From NCBI GenBank assembly GCA_030035585.1, contig CM057476.1, positions 2,100,501 through 2,164,500 on the forward strand: a stretch of 64,000 bases of DNA. Reading direction: 5' to 3'. Source of the stretch: Dugong dugon (lineage: Eukaryota > Chordata > Mammalia > Sirenia > Dugongidae). A model generated the notes under the pieces. That model did not search any database. It worked only from the letters and a program-made list of their open reading frames with translations, and was not told where the DNA came from. Positions 19,390 through 29,954 of the stretch are shown here, one piece after another (the stretch's first letter is position 1; the number at the start of each line of letters is the position of its first letter). Both the position numbers and the translations under genes were made by a program.

Positions 19390-19910
19390 TATCCCTGGCC
19401 GTTAGACAGTTACTATTAAAGAGTGAATCCATGTAAAGTGCTTAGAAACGTCGGACTCTACTTCGCGGTAACAACGTTGCTGAGCACAGCGCTGGCCTCC
19501 AGGAGGCGCTAGGAAGTGAAGAAGGAATGCACAGACAAATGAGGAGAGGAATGGGCAGCATCCTCACCTCCTGCTGGAAGCTCGTATTGACTTCTACGTG
19601 AGCAGTTAACTGTTCCTAAGACGAATAAAGTCATCTCCGAAGGACCAAGGGAATTTGTACGTGTTCCCACAGAGCCTAGGAATTTAGAGGAAGAACAGTA
19701 TGAGTTTTATTGGAAATATCCTGGAGATGGTTAAGATGAACGAGCATTCCTGGTTGGTGCCTGGAGCCCTTTTACTTGCTGTTTCAGTATCTGCTGGTCT
19801 GCAGTACATTACCAAGGGAGAAAATGAACAGCTATAAGCAAGTCTCAGAGTGTATCCACTGTCAGTTGCTCCTTAGATGGTGACTTGCCTTTTGAGGCTG
19901 TGTGCCAAAG
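19390..19910. other. Unassigned sequence
   Basis: No repeat or gene recognised. Contains one CpG-bearing patch (19445-19515) with no further support. Confidence 0.35.
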
Positions 19911-19911
19911 T

Positions 19912-20435
19912 ATACTGATTTTATTAAATTAACTTTAATGATGTATAATTGGTATACAATAAATTGAGCCATTTTAGGTACAATTCCATGAGTTTTGATT
20001 AACGTATACACTTGAGTAAGCCATCAGAACTATCAAGATATAGAATGATATTTCCATCACCCCCTAAAAGTTCTCATGTCCCTTCCCTAGTCAACCGTAC
20101 CCCCAACTGTGGGTCCGCAGTGATCTGTTTTTTTGTGACTATAGATTAGATTTGTCTTACGCACTTGGCTGCTAACCAAAAGGTTGGAGTTTCGAGTCCA
20201 TCCGGAGGCACCTGGGAAGAAAGGCCTGGCGATCTACTTCTGAAAAATCAGCCATTGAAAACCCTATGGAGCACAGTTCTACTGTGTCACACATGGGGTC
20301 TCCATGATTCAGAGTCAACTCTGGTTAGTGGTTCAAAAATTTTATATGCACAGAATCATAAAATATGTGCTCTTTTTTTTTTTGGGTCTGGCATCTTTTG
20401 CCCAGAATCATGTTTTTGAGCTTAAATCATGCTGG
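19912..20435 (-). repeat. L1M 3' region, interrupted by a SINE
   Basis: 'tatacacttgagtaagccat', 'gatatttccatcacccccta' and, after the SINE, 'cacagaatcataaaatatgt' are consecutive reversed L1M 3' segments. Confidence 0.75.
20163..20335 (+). mobile_element. AfroSINE, long subtype B, 5'-truncated
   Basis: The copy starts inside the tRNA-like head at 'acttggctgctaaccaaaag', has the B-box 'agtttcgagtcc', the body 'gaagaaaggcctggcgatct' and a diverged tail. L1M resumes at about 20336. Confidence 0.85.
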
Positions 20436-20439
20436 TGCA

Positions 20440-21060
20440 CGTAACTTCTTTCTTTCTTTGAGCTGGCCCAAAGCAGACAACTTTGGCATAGCTTTTCTCC
20501 CACTTACGAGGTCACTTGAAGGTGTAACTTGATGGGTCAGATGCTAATTCCATTGCAGACCCACTGCAGGAAGCATCCCTCCCTTGGCCAAACCCATGAA
20601 CCTGAAACTATGGGGTGAGCAACTGCATAGAAAACTTCTCGACTGGGGCTGAATGTCTGTATCTCATGGCCCCATTTTTTTCAGAAAATGTATTCAAGGA
20701 GCATTGATTCGAGCAGTTACGCTAATTCCTTCACATTTTACTGCAGGCCTGAACCAAGCATAAAATAGATTGACAGATATAGGGAAAACAAAACCCCATA
20801 TTTTACACGCTAACGACACTATTTCACTCCCTGTCAGCATCATGGGCTGATGAATTGCCCTGGTATTTCTGAACTTTGCCGTTCTCCCCAGCCCCAGAGA
20901 TGAAGCATTGCAGGAATGATGGTAAGTGTGCCCACCCCAGCCCATTTAATCTCCCTAAATTACTCTCTGTTCATTTTTCTTTCAGATGGGTTATTTAATG
21001 AGGGCTGTATTTCCAGATCTCCGGCTGGACAATGACAGCTAGAGGCCAAGCTGCTTGAGG
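20440..21060. other. Unassigned sequence
   Basis: No repeat or exon recognised. This is one of the longer stretches of apparently unique DNA in this part of the window. Confidence 0.35.
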
Positions 21061-21067
21061 TAAGTTA

Positions 21068-21441
21068 CAGGCAGTCCCCGGATTATGAACTAGTTCCGTT
21101 CCTAAGTCTATCTTTATGTCGAATTTGTATGTAAATCAGAGCAGTTAGGTACAGTTTGTATCTAACGTCAGTTAGTCAAATGTTTGTCTTAGTATATTGT
21201 ATATAGTGTGTTTTTCTATGCATAAAAACATTAAAGAAACACTTTCAGATACACTAAAACATCTTTAACATAATAATACGATAATAATAACGTTTCAAGC
21301 GTGCATTGCAAAGTAGTGTCCATTTGTTATTACAAACCATTATATGTAACCTTGAATTTTTAATGTAACAGGCTTTACGGAGGTTGATTTGTAACTACAG
21401 GTTGTACATAAATCAGATGTTCATAACCTGGGGACTGCCTG
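21068..21441. mobile_element. Tc1/mariner-superfamily MITE, 374 bp
   Basis: Terminal inverted repeats CAGGCAGTCCCCGGATTATG and, from the other end, CAGGCAGTCCCCAGGTTATG (2 mismatches in about 22) are flanked by TA at 21066-21067 and 21442-21443. The interior is A/T-rich with no transposase frame. The ends resemble pogo/Tigger-type mammalian elements; exact family unknown. Confidence 0.85.
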
Positions 21442-21519
21442 TATAAGAGGCTTAGGGGAGTTGATCTGAAACCTCAACTTCTTGTAGGGTGATTTTAGGC
21501 TCCTGGCCACAGACTGCTG

Positions 21520-21750
21520 AATTAAGCAATAAATATTTATCCAGCACCAGTTATTTGTGAGGCCTGGGGCTATGTGCCTCGGAAGAAAGGCCTGACAGTC
21601 TCCTTCTGAAAAGTAAGCCATTGAGAACCCTATGGAGCACAGTTCTACTCTGCTCTGACACACATGGGGTTGCTGTGACTGGCAACTGGTTTGGTTTTTT
21701 GCTCTGGGCCACGTGCTGAGCTTCCAAAATGTATCACCCTTGAAGAACTG
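21520..21750 (-). repeat. L2 fragment split by a SINE
   Basis: 'gcaataaatatttatccagc' and 'gtgaggcctggggctatgtg' to the left and 'ctgggccacgtgctgagctt' to the right are parts of a reversed L2 3' end. Confidence 0.55.
21570..21697 (+). mobile_element. AfroSINE, long subtype B, 5'-truncated
   Basis: The body ('cggaagaaaggcctgacagt', 'ccattgagaaccctatggag') and tail ('acacacatggggttgctgtg') are present; the tRNA-like head is missing. Confidence 0.85.
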
Positions 21751-21767
21751 GAAGGGTAGTTGTCATA

Positions 21768-21965
21768 GTTGTTGTTAGTTGCCGTCAAGTTGATTCCGAC
21801 TCATGGTGACCCCATGTGTGCAGTGTAGAACTGCTCCGTAGGGTTTTCAAGGCTGGGACCTCTCAGAAGCAGGTTGCCAGGCTAGTCTTCCCAGGCCCCT
21901 GTGCTTGGGTTCAAACCACCAACCTTTTGGCTAGTAATCAAGCGCTTAACCATTTGCACCACCCA
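21768..21965 (-). mobile_element. AfroSINE, long subtype B (left arm of an inverted pair)
   Basis: The reversed full-length copy runs from 'gttgccgtcaagttgattcc' to the head 'aaccatttgcaccaccca'. Its 5' head directly abuts the head of the plus-strand copy beginning at 21966. Confidence 0.9.
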
Positions 21966-22125
21966 ACCCTGGTGGCTCCGTGGTTAAGAACTACCGCTGC
22001 TAACCAAAAGGTTGGCAGTTCGAATCCATCAGCCACTCCTTGGAAATCCTATGGGGCAGTTCGACTCTGTCCTGTAGGGTCGCTATAAGCCGGAATTGAC
22101 TTGACGGCAATGGTTTTGATGTTTT
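21966..22125 (+). mobile_element. AfroSINE, short subtype (right arm of an inverted pair)
   Basis: 'accctggtggctccgtggtt', 'aggttggcagttcgaatcca' and the tail 'gccggaattgacttgacggc' make a nearly complete copy. With the neighbour it forms a head-to-head inverted repeat with no spacer. Confidence 0.95.
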
Positions 22126-22354
22126 TGGTTATGCCCATAGGGGCCGCAAGGCCTTGTTCTGACTCGGCGATCTTGTACCCCCTTCCCTGGGTTCAAGTTA
22201 CCACATTACCCAATTCTAGCCCGATTTCAGTGTCTGCAGTATCTACCCTCTCGATCCAGGTTGTTTCAGCACTAAATTGGATGCGGCTAATCTATTTACT
22301 GTTGGATCTTGCTCGGAGTCTTCTCACACCTTCCTGTCTGGCTCTTGCTGTTCC

Positions 22355-22480
22355 TCACCGTTGAGTCAGCTTTGACTCACGGCGACTCTGTGTCCAGCCC
22401 TGCGCCAGCTACGTGACTGTTGGTACGCTAGAGCCCATCATTTTGGCTGTTGTGTCGATCCATCTCGTGGAGCTGTCCTG
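22355..22480 (-). mobile_element. Degraded RTE 3'-end fragment
   Basis: 'ttgagtcagctttgactcac', 'gccctgcgccagctacgtga' and 'gttgtgtcgatccatctcgt' are in the order of the reversed RTE 3' end, but heavily diverged. Confidence 0.55.
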
Positions 22481-22484
22481 TTCA

Positions 22485-23105
22485 TAGGAATCTATTTCTC
22501 TCTCTTCTTATCCCCGTCAGGGCACGCCCCGTCCTCCCTGCCCATCTCCCATGTTGTTTGCGGTGGACTCTGTTCCTAAAGCAGGGAGCCCTTGACTTCA
22601 CGGAGACTCACTCCACCCTCTACAGCCATCTGGGGACAAAGAAACACCAAAGGCCTGTGGAGGATGGACTGGATTTAGGGAAGGGGAAAACATGAAAAGT
22701 ATATGTAAGGAGAGCAAGCACAAATTATTATCTCAAAAACGATCACGTCCCCTACAAGTGGGAATATTTCTCTGGCCAGGACGAAATTATTTCAAGTTCA
22801 TTGCATATTTTAAGCCAAAATATTTTCAGTCTCTGAGCCCTCCCTGCCAGTATGACCTGTGCTTCTACTTTTCAAGAGTAGAAGAAACATAATATTCTGC
22901 AGAAGAATGTCCCCATTCATAGGTCAGCAGCCACTTTATCTTTTTCATCCCAACCAAGAACAAATAATTAAAAACAGAACATTAAAAATAATGTATCATT
23001 CCTAATTCCCTAATCTATCCATCTCTCTCCCTGCTAGAGCAACCATTCTGAAAAGAAAAGGTGAACTTTGGGAGTGGCTTCAGTTCTGCCTAGACTGTAA
23101 TTATG
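22485..23105. other. Unassigned sequence
   Basis: No repeat or gene recognised. Confidence 0.35.
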
Positions 23106-23107
23106 GG

Positions 23108-23205
23108 AGCAGATTGCCAGGTCTTTGTCACGTGGAGCCGTTGGTAGATTCGAACCGCTGACCTTTCGGTTAACAGCCGAGTGCTGAGCTATTGCGCCAC
23201 CGGGT
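23108..23205 (-). mobile_element. AfroSINE fragment (head half)
   Basis: Only the body and tRNA-like head remain ('gattgccaggtctttgtcac', 'cgaaccgctgacctttcggt', 'gcgccaccgggttctg'). Confidence 0.8.
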
Positions 23206-23557
23206 TCTGCTGGGAGTGGGAAGGTGTACGTGGTGGATCTGTGTCCATAGGAGGCATCTGCAGAGGCTTCTTTTGAGGGCCAGGACTATGGCGAGGCAAG
23301 ACGGGTGCCCCGGGCACAGAATTAAGGAGATGTCGCTCTCAGAGTCGCACAAGTGCAGGGTGGGCGCCTGAGTGAGCGCCCTGCGGTCCTGCACCCTGGA
23401 TGCCTTGCTTGCCTCACCGTCTCCCTGGTCCTGCTTCCTTGCACCTGGAGAAGAGGTCTCTCAGCTATTGGAAATGAGTCTTGCTCCAGTAAAACTCCTC
23501 CAGCCTCTTCGCCCTTGTTCACAGTCGTGGAAATTTCACGCAGCACTGTGTTTTCAC

Positions 23558-24360
23558 CCATCAGATCGGCAACAAACAAAAGTCTGATACAAAGCTGTGT
23601 TGACAAGGGCGTGAGGAAGCTAGTGCTCATCTACAGCTGGGGGTTGCCAACTGAAGGCTGATTTTTGCACTTTTAATTTGGCCCAGAAATTTCACTCCTA
23701 CGAATTTATATTACAAATAGTTTTGAACGTGCTTGCAAATATATGTATAAGGCTATTCACTGGATCCTTGTGCAAGATGGTGAATGACTGGAAGGCACCT
23801 AGATGCTCATCAATAAACCGAAAAAAAACCAATCCAGTTGCTGTCTAGTAGACTCCAACTCGTGCCGCCACCACGTGTGTCAGAGTAGAACTGTGCTCTA
23901 CAGGGTTGTCAGTGGCTGATTTTTTGGAAGTAGAGCACCAGGCCTTTCTTCCGAGACACCTCTGGGTATTCTTAAACCTCCAAACTTTGGGTTAGCAGAT
24001 GAGCGTGTTACCCATTTGCACCATCAACAGGGACCCGTTAAACTGAGTAATGGTGCAGTGGGGCACCATGCTGTCCCTACAGAGAAGCAGATAGGTGGAT
24101 CCAGGTGCATGGAGATAGGCGTGGTCTCAGGGATTCCTGTCAAGTCAGCAAAGCAGGTGCAGAGCAATCCACAGGCACTGGCTTCTGACAGGGCAGCCGT
24201 GTGCACACAGACGCTTCAGGATGTTTCTGCAAGAACATGTATGCGTCAGGTAGTTTGAGTTACCTCTGAGAACGGAAGCGAGGGTGGAAATTTTGGGGAC
24301 AGAGCAACTTCCTTTTCACTGTGTACCTTTTGTATTAACTGACTTTTTTTTTTAAAACCA
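23558..24360 (+). repeat. L1M 3' region with nested SINE
   Basis: L1 landmarks occur in order: 'cccatcagatcggcaacaaa', 'gcccagaaatttcactccta', 'aggcacctagatgctcatca', then past the SINE 'ggacccgttaaactgagtaa' and 'gtaccttttgtattaactga' at the end. An AfroSINE occupies 23829-24033. Confidence 0.8.
23829..24033 (-). mobile_element. AfroSINE, long subtype B, nested in L1M
   Basis: Reversed copy with tail 'gttgctgtctagtagactcc', body 'ggaagtagagcaccaggcct' and head 'gggttagcagatgagcgtgt'. Confidence 0.9.
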
Positions 24361-24364
24361 TCGG

Positions 24365-24830
24365 CTTAAATGAAAGCTTCCTCTAACCCTGTCTCCAGAT
24401 ATCCACTCTCCCAGCCAAAATTGTTGATCATATTGAAGCCTTAAGTTTGAAACGATATTTTATAATTTTGGTTCAGTTACATTTTAACCAGAATTTCCTC
24501 CATGCAACACGATTTCAAATATTTTCATTTCCAAGGGGCTCAGTTTCCTCTGTAGGCGATAAGACTGATGGCCACACTCTATGCAAAGTGCGGGTGACTG
24601 TCTGACTCGTCTTTTCTCCATGAATGGGCTCTGGCCAGTGACTTCATAGCACATCGCTTTTCGGGAGGAGGTTAGGTTGAATGGAAACGTGTGAGACCCT
24701 GAAGCCCGCTCTTCAGCCATCTGTACCCAGGCATGAGCAGGGCTGGGCTGCCCCTCACCTCCTTGGTGGATGGTTTTCCCTCCTCCACGGGGACAGTGGC
24801 ATAGCAATAAATACACGTGTAGAATCCTAG
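24365..24830. other. Unassigned sequence
   Basis: No repeat or gene recognised between the L1M end and the next SINE. Confidence 0.35.
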
Positions 24831-24841
24831 TATGGTTTCTT

Positions 24842-25177
24842 CATTGTTGTTTTTAGCCCCTGGCTCATGGAGACCCCACACACAGCAGCACAAAATGCTG
24901 CCTGGTCCTGCACCATCCCCATGATGGATTGTGGATCAGACCGTTGTGATCCGTATAGCATTTCCATTGGCTGATTTTCAGAAGTAGATCACCAGGCCTT
25001 TCCTCCTAGTCTGTCTCAGTCTGGAAGCTCCACTGAAACCTGTTCAGCATCATAGTAACACTCAAGCCTTCACTGATAGATGGGTGGTGGCTGCACATGG
25101 GGTGCACTGGCTGGGAATCAAACTCAGGTCTCCCACATGGAAGGCGAGGATTCTACCACTGAACACCAGTGCCTCCA
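24842..25177 (-). mobile_element. tRNA-Gly-headed composite SINE
   Basis: In reverse orientation the tRNA-Gly-like head lies at 25110-25175 (reversed 'tgggaatcaaactcaggtct' and 'ggcgaggattctaccactga'). The RTE 5'-like part ('cctagtctgtctcagtctgg') and RTE 3'-like part lie to its left. The target duplication tatggtttctt is at 24831-24841 and 25178-25188. It is the short variant lacking the 'tctgatatagtgc' segment. Confidence 0.9.
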
Positions 25178-25189
25178 TATGGTTTCTTA

Positions 25190-25910
25190 CTTAATACAGG
25201 GCCAGAAATGCTATGAACAAATCTGTCTGAGCTTTTTGGTATTATGGTCAAGTGGAGATTTGTAGTGTTTGGTTGATCAGCATCCATTTGTTTTCCTCCC
25301 GGCTGCCTGGTTTGTTTTTGGGAGATGCAAGGCTCCAGGTACAGGGAGTGGGCGATCCCTGCTCACTGCTGCCCCCTGTGGCCATCACAGGAGCTGGGCT
25401 CTCCCTCCCCTCATCCAGGAGAAGCCTGAGGCCGAGCTGGATGGGTGCTCCTTCAGTTTCGGTCCTGAGTGGATGGTGCAGGGACACAGGGCTGGGTGAA
25501 GGTCACTGAAGGTCATGGACTGCCAGGAAGGCTGCATGGTGGCAGTATCTGGAAGAGATTGTGTAGGGACAGGGTGGTTGCTGCTGTTGCTTCTTAGATC
25601 TCTGAAGCTCCCTTGGTTCTCTAGCGTCCCATCAATTTTGTGAACCTCCACCGTCTTCCCACTGAATTATCTTCAGCTGCATCCCCAGAGCCGGTGCCTG
25701 CAGCTTGAACCTAACTGAAACGTGTGGATAATTCTCTGGGGCTGATGACTGGAGTAAAGTAAAATATAACATGTGAAGGAAAATAGAGTGGACTGAGATG
25801 TGACCAGGCCAGGGAAGCCTGGCCTTGACTCCTGGCAAGGGTTCCCTATAGTTTCACGTCTGATTGGACCTTCTCCTGGCCTACAATGGCTGCGAGCGTC
25901 TAGGATCCAT
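25190..25910. other. Unassigned sequence
   Basis: GC-moderate stretch with overlapping short frames on both strands; none recognised, none with splice context I trust. Confidence 0.35.
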
Positions 25911-25914
25911 TCCC

Positions 25915-26400
25915 GAGGGATAGTGCAGTGATTGATCATACAGAGTCCAGAAGCAGACTCTCCGGGCTCAGATCCCAGCTCTGCCACTTACTAGCTGTGT
26001 GACCATGGGGAAGTTACTGCACTTCTATGCATCTCTGTTTTCTCATCTGTAAAGTGGGGATAATAATAGGTATTTATAATGAAGGAGCCCTGCTGGTGCA
26101 GCAGTTAAGTGCTCGGCTGCTAACGGAAAGGTTGGCTGTTCGAACCCACCAGCTGCTCTGTGGGAGAAAAGACCTGGAAATCTGCTCTCATAAAGATCAC
26201 AGCATAGGAAACCCTACGGACCAGTTCTACTCTGTCACACACAGTCGCTATGAGTCAGAATTGACTCAGTGGCACACAACAACTCTTTAAGGTAACTCGG
26301 GGAATTAAATGAGTTAATATGGAATATATGTAAAGTGCTTAGAACTATGCCTGGCACATGATAATTACGATATAATTAGTAATAGCACACTCAATAAATA
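25915..26400 (+). repeat. MIR interrupted by an AfroSINE
   Basis: 'cagatcccagctctgccact', 'gttttctcatctgtaaagtg' on the left and 'gaattaaatgagttaatatg', 'tagaactatgcctggcacat' on the right are one MIR in canonical order, split by the SINE at 26084-26286. Confidence 0.9.
26084..26286 (+). mobile_element. AfroSINE, long subtype A
   Basis: Head 'ggagccctgctggtgcagca', B-box 'ctgttcgaaccc', the subtype A body 'gggagaaaagacctggaaat' and 'aaagatcacagcataggaaa', and tail 'cgctatgagtcagaattgac'. Confidence 0.95.
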
Positions 26401-26404
26401 TTTA

Positions 26405-26820
26405 GAACAATGTCTGGTATGTAGCTAATCCTTAATACTTTATGAATGTAATATATGCTATAATACAGTATATAATATTTTGGCTTATTGTTATCATGAT
26501 CATCACTACTATCATGGTCAGCTCAATGGCATGCATGCTGACAGTTTTTTTTTTGTATAATTGAGATCTCTACTCAAATATTTTGTTTTTTTCCATCTCA
26601 ACTCCAACATTTCATTTCCATTTGGCTGAGCCAGATGACCCTTGCCGCCCCTTTGCTGAAAAAATAAACTATGTTGTTGTGGTTTGGCACCGCATACACC
26701 AAAGATGTGCTAAAGCTTTTCCTTTTTTTTTTTTTAATCCAAGCATCTGAAGAATCACACCTGTTTGTCTGTGTAATTTGAACATACCTGAGAATGTGCT
26801 TGTTGAAAAGTCTATTGTTA
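26405..26820. other. Unassigned A/T-rich sequence
   Basis: A/T-rich with short T and A runs; no nameable element. Confidence 0.35.
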
Positions 26821-26821
26821 A

Positions 26822-26998
26822 ATACACAGTTGCCACTGAGTTGACTCTGACTCATTGCCACCCAGTGCGTGTCAGAGTAGAACTGTGCTCCACAGGGTTT
26901 AAAGTGGCTGATTTTTCAGAAGCAGATCGCCAGGCCTTGCTTTTGAGGTGCCTCTGGGTGGACTCGAGCCATGCCTTAGCCATTTGCACCACCAGGGA
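26822..26998 (-). mobile_element. AfroSINE, long subtype B
   Basis: Reversed copy ('ttgccactgagttgactctg', 'gaagcagatcgccaggcctt', 'ttgcaccaccaggga'). Part of the head is missing ('gactcgagccatgccttagc' skips the usual segment). Confidence 0.9.
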
Positions 26999-26999
26999 G

Positions 27000-27830
27000 T
27001 CCAGGTTGTTAATAACTGCGTGCATCATCTCACCTAACTGGTGCACGGTCAGTGCGAAGCAGATGCTGTCTCCCTGTGTTGAATGACACTGACACCCAGA
27101 GCTGCGTAGGCTCCAGCCCAAGGCCTTCAGTTAGGAAGTGCAGAGCTGGGAAGTGAACCCCTCTGTTAATCACCCCAGAAGAGGTCCCACATGGGTGATC
27201 TGTGGGCCGCATCCAGACTGCAGATGTGTCTTTCTTGGCTCCCATGGTGTTTAAAATTTTTTCTTGCCAAAATTTGAAAATCAGGGTATTTTAAACTACA
27301 ATCCATCTCCAGTTTCCTCTGAAAAATGGGAAGATCTGGCAGCCCCCAGCACACGTTCTTCAAGGAGCGGAGCTGCAGCTGCCCAGTAAATGGCCCTGTT
27401 CCCAGCATTCCCTATTGTTGCCCTGACACCCAGGCCAAGTGTCAGGGGCTGTTAATCACTGAGCTTGCACTGCAAGTCTCCTTAGAGTAGAGAACTATGT
27501 CTTTATGCCCACATCTCTGTCAGAAGTGAGAAAAAGAGACTGTTCAAAAGAGCCAGGTGTTGTAAGAAAAACAGGACTTGGCAGAGTTCTTTGTGGAAGG
27601 GAAGGATATTCCTCCGTGATTATTGGGCAAACAGAGGGCGTCTGTGCAGGAAGAATACCGCCTGGCCCCCTTCACCTGTTGACATTGCTTGCCTGGCCCC
27701 TATAGACATTGTCATCTGTAGAAGACGTTATTACTATCTATCTTGAAGGATCTCTGTGTCGATTGAGTGGTGTTGTCTCTAAGCCTGGCACTGTGAACAT
27801 ATACTCAATAAAAGATGGCTAACATTATCA
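27000..27830. other. Mostly unassigned; MIR/L2-like tail at the right end
   Basis: Only the last ~60 bp ('aagcctggcactgtgaacat', 'actcaataaaagatggctaa') resembles a MIR or L2 3' end. A diverged MIR may also lie at 27010-27170. Confidence 0.4.
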
Positions 27831-27831
27831 T

Positions 27832-28185
27832 GGGGCAGTGGTGGCTTGGTGGTAGAATCCTCGCCTTCCACTCAGGAGACCCGGGTTCAATTCCTGGCCA
27901 GTGCACCTCATGCATGGCCACCACCCATCTGTCACTGGAGGCTTGCATGTCGCTATGTTGCTATGATGCTGAACAGGCTTCAGTGGACCTTCCAGCCTAA
28001 GATGGACTAGGAAGAAAGACCTGACAATCTGCTTCTGAAAGATAGCCAATGAAAACCCTAAGGATCACAATGGTCCAATCTGCAGTCGATCATGAGGATG
28101 GTGCAGGAACGGGGAGCATTTGGTTCTGTTGTGCTTGGGGTTGCTGTGAGTCTAGGCTGAGTTGACAGCAGCCAACTAGAACGGT
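27832..28185 (+). mobile_element. tRNA-Gly-headed composite SINE
   Basis: The head is well kept: 'tggtggtagaatcctcgcct' and B-box 'ggttcaattcc' at 27884-27894. It is followed by the RTE 5'-like part ('gaggcttgcatgtcgctatg', 'gatgctgaacaggcttcagt') and the RTE 3'-like part ('gatcatgaggatggtgcagg'). The 'tctgatatagtgc' segment of the copy at 5458 is absent, so at least two length variants exist. Confidence 0.9.
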
Positions 28186-28339
28186 GTCATACAAGTAAGA
28201 GGCAGCAGTTCGTCCTTGTAGTGTGTCCCCATTGCTGCCTTGGATTCTTATTTACATCTTACAGGCTTAGTTTGTTATGTTTCTTCATGCCACCCAGAAA
28301 GCTGATCAGGTAGAAGGTCTGTCTGGATATGAGCGAGAA

Positions 28340-28504
28340 AAAAACCAAACCAAACCCATTGCCGTCGAGCCGATTACAACTTATAGTGACCCTATAGGAC
28401 AGAGTAGGACTGACCCATAGGGTTTCCAAGGAGCAGCTGGTGGATTCAAACTGCCAACCTTTTGGTTAGCAGCTGAGCTCTTAACCACCGGACCACCAGG
28501 ACTC
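28340..28504 (-). mobile_element. AfroSINE, short subtype
   Basis: Reversed full-length copy: 'cattgccgtcgagccgatta', 'gtttccaaggagcagctggt', 'ttagcagctgagctcttaac'. It is preceded by an A-rich tail at 28338-28350. Confidence 0.95.
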
Positions 28505-28633
28505 CAGATACGGGTGAAGCGTGTTGAATGTGGAATGCCTCCTAGTAGCAATATTCCTCGTGGACACATGGTGGCAGCATTGCATCATCTCTCCTGCCTC
28601 CGCAGCCCTCCCCCAACCCCCACTCCCGCTTCC

Positions 28634-29555
28634 AAACCAAACCCATTGCTGTAGACTCATAGCCACCCTATAGGGCAGTGTAGAACTGCCCCCAGAGGGT
28701 TTCCAGGGCTTTAGTCTTTCTTTTTTTTAAAGTGTGCTTTAGGTGAAAGTTTATAGCTCAAGTTATTTTCTCATACACACATTGTTTTGTGACATTAGTT
28801 GAAATCCCCACAATGTAACAGCACGCTCCCCCTTTCCACCCTGGGGTCCCTGTGTTCATTCGACCAGTTCCTGTCCCTTCCTGCCTTTCATCCTGTTTTT
28901 GGACAGGAGTTGCCCATCTGGTCATGTGTTTCTGATTGAACAAAGAAGCATGTTCCTCATCTGTGTTGTTTTATAGCCTGTCTAATCTTTGTCTGAAGAA
29001 TGGACTTCGGGAATGGTTTCAGTCCTGGGTTAGCAGAGTGTCCAGGGGCCGTAGTTTCAGGGGTTCCTCCAGTCTCTGTCAGACCAGTAAGCCTGGTCTT
29101 TTTTCATTAATTTGAATTTTGTTCTACATTTTTCTCCTGTTCTGTCCGCATCCCGCTGTTGTGTTCCCTGTCAAGAGTGGTCATTGGTGTGGTAGCCAGA
29201 CACCATCTAGTTCTTCTGGGCTCAGGCTGGTGGAGGCTCTGGTTCATGTGGTCCTTTAGTCCTTTGGGCTAATATTTTCCTTGTGTCTTTGGTTTTCTTC
29301 TTTTGCCTTTTCTCCAGATGGGACCAGTAGATGTACCTTACATGGCCACCCACAAGCTTTTAAGACACCAGATGCTGCTCACCGAAGTGGGATGTAGAAC
29401 ATGTTCTTTATGAACTGTGTTATGTCTGTTGACCTAGTTGTAATCTTTATGGAAGCAGAATGGCACATCATTCTCTCATGAAGCCTCTGGTGGGTTCAAA
29501 CCACTGACCTTTCAGTTAGTAGCCAAGCGCTCAACCACTGCACCACCAGGGCTCG
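28634..29555 (-). mobile_element. AfroSINE, long subtype A, split by a LINE 3' end
   Basis: The left part 28634-28717 (tail and 'agggtttccagggctttagt') and the right part 29441-29555 ('tgtaatctttatggaagcag', 'gaccactgcaccaccagggc'-like head) are halves of one reversed SINE. The break falls at the 'gtaatctt' position of the subtype A body and holds a reversed LINE 3' end. The flanking tagtcttt/taatcttt looks like its target duplication. Confidence 0.85.
28718..29440 (-). mobile_element. Afrotherian LINE 3' end (probably L1), copy 1
   Basis: A poly-T run at 28722-28729 marks a reversed poly-A tail. The body includes 'acattgttttgtgacattag', 'accctggggtccctgtgttc', 'tttatagcctgtctaatctt' and 'agaccagtaagcctggtctt'. 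It resembles a second copy at 29955-30470. I assign it to L1 from memory of elephant repeats; no reading frame is included to prove it. Confidence 0.6.
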
Positions 29556-29562
29556 TATCTGT

Positions 29563-29755
29563 TCCAAAACCAAATCAAACGCGTTTACCGTCGAGTTGAC
29601 TCTGACTCAGAGCCACCCTATAGGACAGGGTAGAACTGCCCCATGGAGTTTCCAAGACTGTACATCTTTATGGAAGAAGACTACCACATCTTTCTCCCAT
29701 GGAGCGGCTGGTGGTTTGAACCGTCGACCTTTCGGTTAGCAGCCAGGTGCTCCAG
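29563..29755 (-). mobile_element. AfroSINE, long subtype A
   Basis: Reversed copy with 'ccgtcgagttgactctgact', 'gtacatctttatggaagaag', 'cacatctttctcccatggag' and head 'gtcgacctttcggttagcag'. Confidence 0.9.
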
Positions 29756-29954
29756 CATCTTTTATTCTTACCCTGATGCTCTCCCTGCCTTCTTTCCCAA
29801 GCTCCTTCACTTTGGCCTGACTTTGAAGGGTCCTTGTTCTTCAAGATCCCACCCTCTCCTTTCTCCCCCTCACTTACTCTTCCCTGCTTCTGCGGCTCCC
29901 AGCCCCAGCCTCCAGAAGCTTATTTCTAGGTGAAGAGCAAACAACACAAGGACT

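Noticed and set aside
25366-25380. Possible CTCF site (reverse of ccacagggggcag)
   Set aside because: One base is missing from the core relative to the CCASYAGRKGGC pattern, so the match is weak.
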